Below, piece by piece: positions 8,189 to 16,933 of a stretch of 64,000 bases of DNA (positions are counted from its first letter, which is position 1; the number at the start of each line of letters is the position of its first letter). The translations under genes were made by a program, and so were the position numbers. The stretch is from Mycobacterium sp. URHB0044 (GTDB lineage: Bacteria > Actinomycetota > Actinomycetes > Mycobacteriales > Mycobacteriaceae), in contig NZ_JIAW01000012.1 of the NCBI RefSeq assembly GCF_000620625.1, positions 124,001-188,000 of the forward strand, read 5' to 3'. The notes beneath the pieces are model-generated. The model was not told the origin of the DNA, ran no database searches, and saw only the letters and a list, made by a program, of their open reading frames with translations.

Positions 8189-9657
8189 GCACGGGATTCG
8201 AGCGTCCGTCGCCGGACGCGGTCACCGACGCGGAACGCGAGTACTTCCTCGGACGGGCCGTCGACAGCCTGCGCGACCATGATCCGGTCAGTTCTGCTTC
8301 GACCCCGGTGCTCGGTTGGCAGCGGTGGCTGCTGTGGTCGTCGTTGATCGTGCTGGTCGGGTTCGTGGTCTGGCAGCCGATGGGAACCGCGGTAGTCCTG
8401 GTCGGCGTCTGCACATTCGGCTATGTCCTCACGATGGTGGACCGGCTGATGATCTTCCGGGTAGGACTTGCCTCCCGCGCCATCGTGGTCACCGACGAAG
8501 AGGCCAGGGCGATACCGGACGCAGAGTTGCCGCCGTACACGATTCTCGTTCCCGCGTACAACGAGCCGGAGGTGGTGGGCGATCTCATCGGGGCGATGGC
8601 CGCGCTGGACTATCCGCGCGATCGTCTTCAAGTGCTGTTGCTGCTCGAAGCCGACGACGAGGTGACCATCGCCGCTGCCAAGGGCACCGCCTCCTCCGAC
8701 GCCATCACCACCGTCCTCGTTCCCCCCGGCGAACCACGCACGAAACCCAAGGCCTGCAACTACGGTTTGTACTTCGCCACGGGTGACATCGTCACCATCT
8801 ACGACGCCGAGGACCGACCGGAACCGCTTCAGCTTCGTCGCGTCGTCGCTGCCTTCCGTAGCCTTCCAGACACCACCGCGTGCGTACAGGCCAAGCTGGT
8901 CTACCACAACGGGCACCAGAACATGTTGACTGCGTGGTTCACCGCCGAATACCGATTGTGGTTCGGGTACCTACTGCCTGGAATGATGCGGACCGGATCG
9001 CCGATTCCGTTGGGCGGCACGTCGAATCATCTCCGTCGGGATGTCCTTGACGAGATCGGCGCATGGGACCCGTTCAACGTCACCGAGGACGCCGATCTCG
9101 GCCTGCGCATCGCGGCAAGCGGATACCACACGGCCGTAATCGATTCCAGCACGCTCGAAGAAGCCAATAGCGACGGGATCAACTGGATCCGGCAGCGTTC
9201 GCGGTGGTACAAGGGCTACCTGCAGACCTGGCTGGTGCAGATCAGGCGACCGCGGCAACTGCTGCGAACCATCGGTCTGCGCAGCTTCATCAGGTTCAAC
9301 CTCGTGCTCGCCGGCACGCCGATCATCGCGGTCCTCAACCTCGCGTTCTGGTTGCTCACCATGGTCTGGTTCCTGGGTCAGCCCGCCGTGGTCGAAGCCG
9401 TATTCCCTTGGTACATCTACTTTCCTGCGTTGGTGGCGTTGATCTTCGGCAACGCCGCGACGCTGTACATGAACCTGATCACGCTGCGCGAAGACGACCG
9501 AGCCGATCTCCTGTTCGCCGCGCTGACCGTTCCGGTGTTCTGGTTGATGATGAGCGTCGCCGCGGCCAAGGGCTGCTATCAACTGATCCGCAACCCGTCG
9601 TACTGGGAGAAGACCGTGCACGGTCTGACTGAGCCGCCCGACGACGCCGATGCGTAG
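8185..9657 (+). CDS. BcsA-like processive GT2 glycosyltransferase
   Basis: 490 residues from the ATG overlapping the previous TGA (ATGA). Two N-terminal membrane helices are followed by a cytoplasmic GT-A domain with the signatures of processive synthases: EADDE, DAED (207-210), TEDAD, and QRSRW (337-341) before KGYLQTW. Three or four C-terminal helices follow. Such enzymes polymerise UDP-sugars and thread the chain through the membrane. There is no C-terminal PilZ domain, unlike enterobacterial BcsA, so direct c-di-GMP control is unlikely. The sugar and linkage cannot be read from the sequence. Confidence 0.85.
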   Translation: MSTGFERPSPDAVTDAEREYFLGRAVDSLRDHDPVSSASTPVLGWQRWLLWSSLIVLVGFVVWQPMGTAVVLVGVCTFGYVLTMVDRLMIFRVGLASRAIVVTDEEARAIPDAELPPYTILVPAYNEPEVVGDLIGAMAALDYPRDRLQVLLLLEADDEVTIAAAKGTASSDAITTVLVPPGEPRTKPKACNYGLYFATGDIVTIYDAEDRPEPLQLRRVVAAFRSLPDTTACVQAKLVYHNGHQNMLTAWFTAEYRLWFGYLLPGMMRTGSPIPLGGTSNHLRRDVLDEIGAWDPFNVTEDADLGLRIAASGYHTAVIDSSTLEEANSDGINWIRQRSRWYKGYLQTWLVQIRRPRQLLRTIGLRSFIRFNLVLAGTPIIAVLNLAFWLLTMVWFLGQPAVVEAVFPWYIYFPALVALIFGNAATLYMNLITLREDDRADLLFAALTVPVFWLMMSVAAAKGCYQLIRNPSYWEKTVHGLTEPPDDADA

Positions 9658-11329
9658 CCAGTCGCGCCGCACGCTGAAGGTGGCGGCCTTCAGCGCATCG
9701 CTGCTGGTGTATCTGGCGGTCGGATACTGGCTGCAGGTGCGGCACGGCTTCATCATCGGCGACGCGCTGTCGCGCGTGTCGGCTGCCCAGGCCGTGCTGT
9801 TCAGCCGCGACCCGCACCTGGCAGCCATCGGCTTCATCTTCACCCCGCTCACCGCGATGGTGCAGATCCCGGCGATCGCCGTCAGCCCGCTCTGGCCGGA
9901 CATGGCGGTGCGCGCATTCTCGGGGTCAATGATGTCGGCGGTGTTCATGGCCGGTGGCGTGGTCCAGATCCTCGGCATGGGTACCGACCGCGGCCTGCCG
10001 CGTGCCTACGTGCTGACGATCACCGCGCTCTTCGCGCTCAACCCGATGATCGTCTTCTACGGCTCCAACGGGATGAGCGAGGCGCCCTTCATCTTCTTCA
10101 TGTCGTGGGCGGTTCGCAGGCTGATCATGTGGATGGCCGACGACGACGTCCATCACCTGATCACCGCCGGTGGCATTGCGATGGGGCTGGCCTACCTGAC
10201 CCGATACGACGCCGTCGCGTGCATCGCCGCCGCGGGCGTGCTGGTGGGTGTGACAACGTATCGGCGGGCCAAGCCGCCGCCGCGGGTGCGGCGGGCGCTG
10301 CTGGATTCACTGATGGTCAGCGGTCCCGGCTTCACGGCGTTCATCGGCTGGGCTGCGGTCAGCTGGCTGATCACCGGCGAGGCGTTCGCACAGTTCACCT
10401 CCCAGTACGGCAACACCGCGATCCTCGAGCAGTCCGGTCAGACGGCGCCCGACTTCGGTGCCGGATTGCTCTTCGCCGTCGTCTGCATCTCGCTGTTGGC
10501 GCCGACCCTGGTGCCCATCGCGGCTTGGGGCGTCGTCCGCAGGTGGGGTCGGCCGAACTGGCAAGTGCTGTTGGTTCCCGTCGCGATTTATGGTGCGGCG
10601 CTGGCATTTCAGGCATACAGCTTCGCATCCGGGGCGACCTTCCCGTTCCTGCGCTTCTACATCGTCGCGATACCGCTCACCGCGTGCCTGGCCATCCTCG
10701 CGGTGCCGGACGGGCAACTCGTCCCGGCCACCCGCCGCGGAAACTATGCTCCGGCACCGGCGGAGCCGGCAAGGCCATCGCGTGCGGCGTGGGCCGCGTA
10801 CGTGCCCGTGGCGGCGGCGTTCGCGCTGGCCGTTCCGTTGACCGCTTGGGGGATGGGTCAGCAGAAGTACGCACCGCAGGAGTACGCGCTGGGGGCGGTG
10901 CTTGCGCCGGGCGTCGATAGCGTCAGCGAGCGCAAGGCGCTCGAACGCCGCATCGCCGCGACCTTCTCGACCGAACGGGCGATCGCGCGCTACTTGGACG
11001 ACCTGAATCTTCCGGAGAGCTCGGTAATCACCGATACGGTCTACGGATTCGCCATCCTCGCCGCGTCACGGCATCCCAAGGTCTTCGTGGTGCCGTCAGA
11101 TCCGGACTTCACCTCCCTGCTCAACGCTCCGACGGAGAACGGAATCAGATACCTGCTGTCCGTTCCGGCGAGTGGGCGGGGCCGGTCGGACGCCCTCAAC
11201 CTGCGGTATCCGACGTTGTACGACACCGGCGCCGACGTTGCGACGTTGGAGCTGGAGATTCCCAATGACGGTGACAATCAGCCGACGTGGCGGTTGTACC
11301 GGGTCAACGAGCCGGTGGTGTCGAGCTAA
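9650..11329 (+). CDS. GT-C type membrane glycosyltransferase (GT39/ArnT-like)
   Basis: 559 residues with about ten to twelve membrane helices. An acidic residue in the first external loop (IIGDALSRV, near residue 36) sits where GT-C enzymes keep their catalytic Asp. A soluble C-terminal part (about residues 420-559) follows the last helix. GT-C enzymes use polyprenyl-phosphate sugars on the outer face, so this one may decorate or cap the polymer made by the upstream GT2. It overlaps that gene by 8 bases and meets the convergent TetR gene at its 3' end. Confidence 0.7.
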   Translation: MRSQSRRTLKVAAFSASLLVYLAVGYWLQVRHGFIIGDALSRVSAAQAVLFSRDPHLAAIGFIFTPLTAMVQIPAIAVSPLWPDMAVRAFSGSMMSAVFMAGGVVQILGMGTDRGLPRAYVLTITALFALNPMIVFYGSNGMSEAPFIFFMSWAVRRLIMWMADDDVHHLITAGGIAMGLAYLTRYDAVACIAAAGVLVGVTTYRRAKPPPRVRRALLDSLMVSGPGFTAFIGWAAVSWLITGEAFAQFTSQYGNTAILEQSGQTAPDFGAGLLFAVVCISLLAPTLVPIAAWGVVRRWGRPNWQVLLVPVAIYGAALAFQAYSFASGATFPFLRFYIVAIPLTACLAILAVPDGQLVPATRRGNYAPAPAEPARPSRAAWAAYVPVAAAFALAVPLTAWGMGQQKYAPQEYALGAVLAPGVDSVSERKALERRIAATFSTERAIARYLDDLNLPESSVITDTVYGFAILAASRHPKVFVVPSDPDFTSLLNAPTENGIRYLLSVPASGRGRSDALNLRYPTLYDTGADVATLELEIPNDGDNQPTWRLYRVNEPVVSS

Positions 11330-12060
11330 GTCCTGCGTTGGATTCGCGCGTCGATGCCGTCGAGCAGGAGCGTCAACCCGGAATGAAGGGCGGCCCGATG
11401 GTCGTCGGCCGCTTCGTCGGACCCCGCGTCGAATACTCCGGCGTCGAGCGCTGCGGCCAACGCGGGGAAGCGCTTGGGTTCGACCACCTTTCTGAGCAGA
11501 TCGGGGAACTCGCCGAAGTCGGACGGGCCCGCTTCGATCGCCAGTGCTGCCGCGCCACGAACGAAGTGCAGCACCGCCATCACGGCCGCGAATTCGTCGT
11601 GCTCGCCCAATCCCGTGCCGGCGAGCGCGGCCAGCCCGGCGTCCAGCCATGCCACCTGCCCCGGATCCGCGGGCGGTCCGGCCGACGCCGCTTGCAGGAT
11701 CCAGGGATGCTGATGGTAGACGTCCCACAGGCCGTCCGCCCAATCGCTCAGGGCAGCACGCCAATTCGGTTCTTCTCGACTCGGCGGTGGCGGCCCTGGT
11801 CCCGCGGAGAGCATGAAGGTCACCAACTCGTCCTTATTCGCGACGTGTCGGTAGAGCGACATGGTGCCGCAGCCCAGTCGCTCGGCGAGCCGGGCCATCG
11901 ACAGTGCACCGAGGCCGTCGGCATCGGCCAATTCGATTGCCGCAGCGACGATGCGATCGCGGCTCAAGCCGCGGTTGCGCCGTGGCGGTTTGGGCTCCTG
12001 CCAGAGCGCGGCCAGTGCACGGGGCAGCGGCGTCTCGTCGCTCGTATCGCCGGCCATCAT
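11326..12060 (-). CDS. TetR family transcriptional regulator
   Basis: 244 residues. The N-terminal HTH covers about residues 30-80 (GLSRDRIVAAAIELADADG ... MARLAERLGCGTMSLYRHV), with KDELVTFML after it; the ligand domain is of the TetR_C type. A Pro-rich stretch (GPGPPPPSREEP) follows the HTH. It diverges from the DUF2306 gene across 54 bases holding two perfect palindromes, so it is probably the local repressor of that gene and perhaps of itself. It converges on the GT-C gene with a 4-base overlap. Confidence 0.88.
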   Translation of the reverse strand: MMAGDTSDETPLPRALAALWQEPKPPRRNRGLSRDRIVAAAIELADADGLGALSMARLAERLGCGTMSLYRHVANKDELVTFMLSAGPGPPPPSREEPNWRAALSDWADGLWDVYHQHPWILQAASAGPPADPGQVAWLDAGLAALAGTGLGEHDEFAAVMAVLHFVRGAAALAIEAGPSDFGEFPDLLRKVVEPKRFPALAAALDAGVFDAGSDEAADDHRAALHSGLTLLLDGIDARIQRRT

Positions 12061-12091
12061 CTGGTCACCTTAACGTCCGTGCAAACCGGAC

Positions 12092-12125
12092 GCGTATGCC
12101 ATACGCTAATGCGTATGACATACGC
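12092..12125. promoter_or_regulatory. Two tandem palindromic operators, probable TetR sites
   Basis: Two near-identical perfect inverted repeats: GCGTATGCCATACGC (12092-12106) and GCGTATGACATACGC (12111-12125), 19 bases apart. The second covers the ATG at 12115. They lie in the 54-base gap between the TetR gene and its divergent neighbour. A third repeat, CGTCCG-N7-CGGACG, lies at 12074-12092. Confidence 0.85.
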
Positions 12126-12801
12126 AAAGCGCTCGTCGGGCCGGAAACTGCTTGCGCCCGCACTCGCCGTCGTCGTGACGGGCTTCCTCGCGTTCTCGCT
12201 GCCGCCCTACTTCACCGGCGGGACCCGTGTACCTGCGACGTTCGGACTGCACTACCCGCTGCTGGTGGCTCACGTGATGCTGGCGAGCGTGGCGATGGTA
12301 TGCGCGGTGGCGCAGATCTGGCCGGGGCTGCGACATCGCCATCCTCGCCTGCATCGCCGGGCCGGTCGGGCATACGTGTGCACGGCGATCCCGGCGGCCG
12401 CGTGCGCAATGGTGATCGGCGCGGCGACCCCCTTCGGCCCCATCCTTGCCGTCGGCAACGTCGTGCTGTCGGCACTGTGGCTCTGGTTCACGATCAACGG
12501 CTACCTGGCGGTCAGACGAGGACGCATCGCCGAGCATCGCCGCCACATGATTCGCAGCGCGACGCTGGCGCTGTCGATCATCACCAATCGAATCTGGACG
12601 CCTGTGTTGTTCATCGGACTGCACCCATTGCAGGACAGCGCCTTCGGCGGCAGCGAGGAACACTTCACCTGGGTGGTCGCCGGTCTCGGAGCCTGGCTGG
12701 GATGGAGCATTCCACTACTTGCCGTGCAGTGGTGGCTCACCCGCAAACCCGATGTGGCGCCGTCGTCAATTTCGAGGTCGCCGGGCGCGTTGCGGGTGTA
12801 A
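12115..12801 (+). CDS. DUF2306 family membrane protein
   Basis: 228 residues from ATG 12115 (MTYAKRSSG); an in-frame ATG two codons earlier (12109) is the alternative. About seven membrane helices. The conserved His/Arg-rich cytoplasmic pieces HPRLHRRAGRAYV and EHRRHMIRSATLALS are typical of DUF2306. Function is unknown. The start codon is buried in an operator palindrome, so transcription probably starts at or just before the ATG and the mRNA may be leaderless, a common situation in mycobacteria. Confidence 0.75.
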   Translation: MTYAKRSSGRKLLAPALAVVVTGFLAFSLPPYFTGGTRVPATFGLHYPLLVAHVMLASVAMVCAVAQIWPGLRHRHPRLHRRAGRAYVCTAIPAAACAMVIGAATPFGPILAVGNVVLSALWLWFTINGYLAVRRGRIAEHRRHMIRSATLALSIITNRIWTPVLFIGLHPLQDSAFGGSEEHFTWVVAGLGAWLGWSIPLLAVQWWLTRKPDVAPSSISRSPGALRV

Positions 12802-12853
12802 CCTCGCCGCGACCGTCGAGGACGGGTGATCCACCGAGCGGGACGAGGCGTGG

Positions 12854-15232
12854 ATGGCTGGGGCGAGCGAAGCGACGGGAAGAATGACGGAATTCAACGG
12901 CAAGATCGAACTGAACATCCGTGACTCCGAGGCGGACTGGGGCCCCTACGCTGCGCCGACCGCGCCGCCCGATGCACCCAACGTGCTCTACCTGGTGTGG
13001 GACGACACCGGCATCGCGACCTGGGACTGCTTCGGCGGACTGGTCGACATGCCGAACATGTCTCGCATCGCCGATCGCGGGGTGCGCCTTTCGCAGTTCC
13101 ACACCACCGCACTGTGCTCACCGACGCGCGCGTCCCTGCTCACGGGTCGCAACGCCACCACGGTGGGAATGGCCACCATCGAGGAGTTCACCGACGGCTT
13201 CCCGAACTGCAACGGCCGAATCCCCGACGACACGGCACTGCTGTCGGAGGTGCTCGCCGAACGCGGCTACAACACGTACTGCGTCGGCAAGTGGCACCTG
13301 ACTCCGCTGGAAGAATCCAATCTCGCTGCCACCAAACGGCATTGGCCGCTCGCGCGCGGCTTCGAACGCTTCTACGGCTTCATGGGCGGGGAGACCGACC
13401 AGTGGTATCCGGAACTGGTCTACGACAACCATCCGGTGCCCCCGCCTGCCACACCCGAGGAGGGTTATCACCTCTCGAAGGACCTCGCGGACAAGACGAT
13501 CGAGTTCATACGCGATGCCAAGGTGATCGCTCCCGACAAGCCGTGGTTCTCCTATCTGTGCCCTGGCGCGGGCCACGCGCCCCACCACGTCTTCAAGGAA
13601 TGGGCCGACGAGTACGCCGGACGCTTCGACATGGGTTACGAGCGCTATCGGGAGATCGTGCTGGAGAACCAGAAGCAGCTGGGCATCGTGCCCCAGGACA
13701 CCGAGTTGTCGCCGATGAATCCCTACCTCGACGTGAAGGGACCGAACGGCGAATCGTGGCCGTTGCAGGACACCGTGCGGCCATGGGGCACGCTGAACGA
13801 CGAAGAGCGCAAACTCTTTTGCCGGATGGCCGAGGTGTTCGCCGGTTTCCTGAGCTACACCGACGCGCAGATCGGTCGCATCCTGGACTACCTCGAGGAA
13901 TCCGGCCAGCTGGACAACACCATCATCGTCGTCATATCCGACAACGGAGCCAGCGGCGAGGGCGGGCCGAGTGGGTCGGTCAACGAGGTGAAGTTCTTCA
14001 ACGGCTACATCGACACCGTCGAGGAGAGCATGCGGTTCTTCGATCGGCTGGGTGGACCGGACACCTACAACCATTACCCGATCGGGTGGGCGATGGCCTT
14101 CAACACGCCCTACAAGCTGTTCAAGCGCTACGCCTCGCACGAGGGCGGCATCGCCGATACCGCAATCATTTCCTGGCCCAACGGAATCGACGCACACGGC
14201 GAGGTTCGCGACAACTACGTCAACGTCTGCGACATCACTCCGACCGTCTACGAACTGCTCGGCATCGAGCCGCCCGAGGCCGTCAAGGGCATCACCCAGA
14301 AGCCGCTCGACGGAGTGAGTTTCAAAGCCGCCCTTGCGGATCCGGCCGCCGACACCGGCAAGGACACGCAGTTCTACACGATGCTCGGCACCCGCGGAAT
14401 CTGGCACCAGGGCTGGTTCGCCAACACCGTGCACGCCGCGAGCCCCGCCGGCTGGTCCAACTTTCCCGCCGACCGCTGGGAGCTCTACCACATCTCCTCC
14501 GACCGCAGCCAGTGTCACGACCTGGCCGGCGAGCAGCCCGACAAGCTCGAGGAACTCAAGGCGCTGTGGTTCTCCGAAGCCGACAAGTACAACGGACTTC
14601 CGCTGGCGGATCTGAACTTCTTCGAGACCCTGACGCGGTGGCGGCCCTACCTCGTCGGCGATCGGAAGAACTTCACCTACTATCCGGGCACCGCGGAGGT
14701 GGGCATCGGCGCTGCGGTGGAGTTGCGCGGCCAATCGTTCTCGGTGCTGGCCGAAGTCGACGTCGAGAACGCAGACGCGGAGGGAGTGCTCTACAAACAG
14801 GGCGCAGGCCACGGCGGCCACGTGCTGTTCGTTCGGGACGGCCGGCTGCAGTACATCTACAACTTCATGGGCGAAGAGGAACAAGCCGTGTCGGCGCCGG
14901 AGGAGATTCCCTTGGGCAGCCACGTCTTCGGCGTCCGATTCGAGCGGACCGGCACCATCGAGGGCGCCCACACCCCAGTCGGAGACGTCTCGCTCTACGT
15001 CGACGGTGCGATCGTCGCGGCCAGATCGGGCGTGCGGACCCATCCCGGCAGCTTCGGCCTTGCCGGTGGCGGCGTGGCCGTCGGCCGCAACACCGGCCAG
15101 CCGGTGTCCAGTACCTACAAGGCGCCGTACGCCTTCACCGGGGGCACGATCGCTAAGGTGGTCGTAGACATCTCGGGTACGCCGTACGTCGACGTAGAGC
15201 GAGAACTTGCGCAGGCATTCTCTAAGGACTGA
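12854..15232 (+). CDS. atsA: Arylsulfatase AtsA
   Basis: 792 residues, very similar from memory to M. tuberculosis AtsA (Rv0711, about 787). It hydrolyses sulfate esters. The sulfatase signature CSPTRASLLTGR gives Cys88 in a C-x-P-x-R context, the residue converted to formylglycine. Metal ligands are visible at WDD (50-51) and SDNG (about 363). Beyond the sulfatase fold, about 190 C-terminal residues form a beta-rich extension. The start may be ATG 12854 or ATG 12884 (MTEFNG); the first ten residues (MAGASEATGR) are encoded partly by a dispersed short repeat and look like a recent addition. No signal peptide. The activating enzyme is encoded two genes downstream. Confidence 0.95.
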   Translation: MAGASEATGRMTEFNGKIELNIRDSEADWGPYAAPTAPPDAPNVLYLVWDDTGIATWDCFGGLVDMPNMSRIADRGVRLSQFHTTALCSPTRASLLTGRNATTVGMATIEEFTDGFPNCNGRIPDDTALLSEVLAERGYNTYCVGKWHLTPLEESNLAATKRHWPLARGFERFYGFMGGETDQWYPELVYDNHPVPPPATPEEGYHLSKDLADKTIEFIRDAKVIAPDKPWFSYLCPGAGHAPHHVFKEWADEYAGRFDMGYERYREIVLENQKQLGIVPQDTELSPMNPYLDVKGPNGESWPLQDTVRPWGTLNDEERKLFCRMAEVFAGFLSYTDAQIGRILDYLEESGQLDNTIIVVISDNGASGEGGPSGSVNEVKFFNGYIDTVEESMRFFDRLGGPDTYNHYPIGWAMAFNTPYKLFKRYASHEGGIADTAIISWPNGIDAHGEVRDNYVNVCDITPTVYELLGIEPPEAVKGITQKPLDGVSFKAALADPAADTGKDTQFYTMLGTRGIWHQGWFANTVHAASPAGWSNFPADRWELYHISSDRSQCHDLAGEQPDKLEELKALWFSEADKYNGLPLADLNFFETLTRWRPYLVGDRKNFTYYPGTAEVGIGAAVELRGQSFSVLAEVDVENADAEGVLYKQGAGHGGHVLFVRDGRLQYIYNFMGEEEQAVSAPEEIPLGSHVFGVRFERTGTIEGAHTPVGDVSLYVDGAIVAARSGVRTHPGSFGLAGGGVAVGRNTGQPVSSTYKAPYAFTGGTIAKVVVDISGTPYVDVERELAQAFSKD
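12865..12876 (+). repeat. Dispersed GAGCGAAGCGAC motif, copy 1
   Basis: GAGCGAAGCGAC inside the first codons of atsA. The same core occurs at 16686-16701 and, on the minus strand, at 39491-39506. In all three places it lies in coding sequence and is translated in varying frames. Confidence 0.55.
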
Positions 15233-15933
15233 TGAAGCTCTGGCGATCGACGACCATCGCGATCACGTGTGTGGCGGTGGCCGTGACGTCGGCGTGCGTG
15301 CGGACCAGCGAGGGCGTTCCGATGGCGGATTCGTCTGCCCCCGCGACCTCGACCTCGACGTCGCGCCCGAGCACCGCGGCGCCGACCACTGACAACGATC
15401 AGGGGCCGCCCGGAATCGTCCCCACCACCCAGGTGCCAGTGCCCGCCGGCGCCATCACCTGCCCGATGCCGAACCGGTCCGGCGTCATGATCACCGCGAC
15501 CACGGCCGACCCGGGAGCGCCTCAGATCATGGTGGCCGTGCCACCGGGCTGGAAGTCCTCGACCGGCTCGGGCGCCGTCGGCGCACGGATGGAGGGGCCC
15601 GACGGCCTGTCGGCGGTCGTCACGATCGCTCCCACCGACCTCGATCCCGCCGCGGCCTTCCGCGACTACACCGACAAGCTCATGGCGCAGTCGGCGGTCA
15701 GCTCCGTCAGCATCCTGCCCGGCGAACTGTGCGAGTACAGCGGCCAGAAGCTGATGGGCGCGTGGTCGGACACACCGCAGAACTCCATCGAATTCATCGA
15801 CCGCATCGTGCACGTCTGGACCAACACGACGAACTATCTGGTGTCCGTCCACGTCCAGGCGCCCACCGGCGTTCATGGTCTCGATGCGGCGGGGGAGCTG
15901 CTGACCGAGGACTTCGAGGTCAGGATCCCCTGA
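15232..15933 (+). CDS. Lipoprotein, LpqN/LpqT-like
   Basis: 233 residues. A type II signal peptide ends VAVTSAC, giving a lipidated Cys at about residue 22. A Ser/Thr/Pro-rich linker (about 25-65) follows, then a compact domain with VAVPPGWK and TNYLVSVHVQAP resembling the mycobacterial LpqN/LpqT lipoprotein family. The ATG overlaps the atsA stop (TGATG), so it is translated with the sulfatase. In M. tuberculosis, as I recall it, atsA is followed directly by the activating enzyme; here the lipoprotein sits between. Confidence 0.7.
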   Translation: MKLWRSTTIAITCVAVAVTSACVRTSEGVPMADSSAPATSTSTSRPSTAAPTTDNDQGPPGIVPTTQVPVPAGAITCPMPNRSGVMITATTADPGAPQIMVAVPPGWKSSTGSGAVGARMEGPDGLSAVVTIAPTDLDPAAAFRDYTDKLMAQSAVSSVSILPGELCEYSGQKLMGAWSDTPQNSIEFIDRIVHVWTNTTNYLVSVHVQAPTGVHGLDAAGELLTEDFEVRIP

Positions 15934-15947
15934 CCTACCATCGAGCC

Positions 15948-16877
15948 ATGCTGACCGACCTGGTCGAGCTGCCTGGCGGAGCCTTCCGCATGGGCTCGAC
16001 GAGCTTCTATCCCGAAGAGGCGCCGATCCACACCGCCGCCGTCGGCGCGTTCGCGATCGAACGGCACCCGGTGACGAACGCCCAGTACGCCGAATTCGTC
16101 GCGGCGACGGGCCACGTCACGGTCGCCGAGCAGGCGCTCGACCCAGCGCTGTACCCCGGCGTGGCGGCCGAAGATCTGGCGCCCGGTGCCCTGGTGTTCC
16201 GTCCCACGCCGGGACCGGTCGATCTGCGGGACTGGCGACAGTGGTGGGACTGGGCGCCCGGCGCGTGCTGGCGCCATCCGTTCGGCGAGGGCAGTGGGAT
16301 CGCCGACCGCATGGATCATCCCGTCGTGCAGCTCGCCTACACCGACGCGTCGGCGTACGCACGCTGGGCGGACCGGCGTCTGCCGACGGAGGCGGAATGG
16401 GAGTACGCCGGCCGGGGTGGGGCGAGCACGACCTACGCCTGGGGTGACGAGATGATGCCGGACGGCCGGCTGATGGCCAACACGTGGCAGGGCCGGTTCC
16501 CGTACCGCAACGACGGAGCGCTGGGCTGGGTCGGCACCTCGCCCGTCGGCACGTTCCCGCCGAACGAGTTCGGGCTGCTCGACATGATCGGCAACGTGTG
16601 GGAGTGGACCACTTCAAGATTCCAGCCGTACTCCGTCCATCACCAGCCGGAGGCGACGAAGGGGTGTTGTACGCCGTCTATCGGAGGGCAGGAGCGAAGC
16701 GACCCGGGAAATGTGGGCGCGGTGCCCGACCCGGCCGTCAACCAGACGCTCAAGGGCGGCTCGCACCTGTGCGCGCCGGAATACTGTCAGCGTTATCGGC
16801 CCGCGGCGCGATCCTCGCAGTCGCAGGACAGCGCGACGACGCACATCGGTTTCCGCTGCGTGGTGGGGGCTGATTGA
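15948..16877 (+). CDS. Formylglycine-generating enzyme for AtsA
   Basis: 309 residues, closely matching M. tuberculosis Rv0712 and the SUMF1/FGE family. It oxidises the sulfatase active-site cysteine to formylglycine, using O2 and a copper-binding cysteine pair. The active-site segment GGSHLCAPEYCQRYRPAAR is intact, with both cysteines five residues apart. The N-terminus ELPGGAFRMGSTSFYPEEAP is typical. Near residues 240-258 there is an extra loop (IGGQERSDPGNVG) not in my recollection of Rv0712; it is encoded by a dispersed short repeat. Start chosen at ATG 15948. Confidence 0.93.
   Translation: MLTDLVELPGGAFRMGSTSFYPEEAPIHTAAVGAFAIERHPVTNAQYAEFVAATGHVTVAEQALDPALYPGVAAEDLAPGALVFRPTPGPVDLRDWRQWWDWAPGACWRHPFGEGSGIADRMDHPVVQLAYTDASAYARWADRRLPTEAEWEYAGRGGASTTYAWGDEMMPDGRLMANTWQGRFPYRNDGALGWVGTSPVGTFPPNEFGLLDMIGNVWEWTTSRFQPYSVHHQPEATKGCCTPSIGGQERSDPGNVGAVPDPAVNQTLKGGSHLCAPEYCQRYRPAARSSQSQDSATTHIGFRCVVGAD
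16686..16701 (+). repeat. Dispersed motif, copy 2, inside the FGE gene
   Basis: GGGCAGGAGCGAAGCG, identical over 16 bases to the minus-strand copy at 39491-39506. It continues as ACCCGGGAA. Translated in frame as GGQERSDPGN, an extra loop in the enzyme. Confidence 0.6.
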
Positions 16878-16904
16878 ACCGATCGCGGGGCGACCAGCAG
16901 CGAT

Positions 16905-16933
16905 TTGGTGCATTCCCCGTGCTCACCTAGTAT
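16905..16933 (+). promoter_or_regulatory. Probable sigma-A promoter of the rplN (spc) operon
   Basis: TTGGTG (16905-16910) and TAGTAT (16928-16933) separated by 17 bases, in the 180-base gap before rplN. This would give a leader of about 118 bases. Since the S10 operon terminates at 4611-4648, a separate promoter for the spc genes is expected. Confidence 0.6.

Noticed and set aside
13118..15043. 641-codon open frame antisense to atsA
   Set aside because: It is the mirror of a strongly conserved sulfatase gene; GC-rich coding DNA keeps the opposite frame open. No family resemblance.
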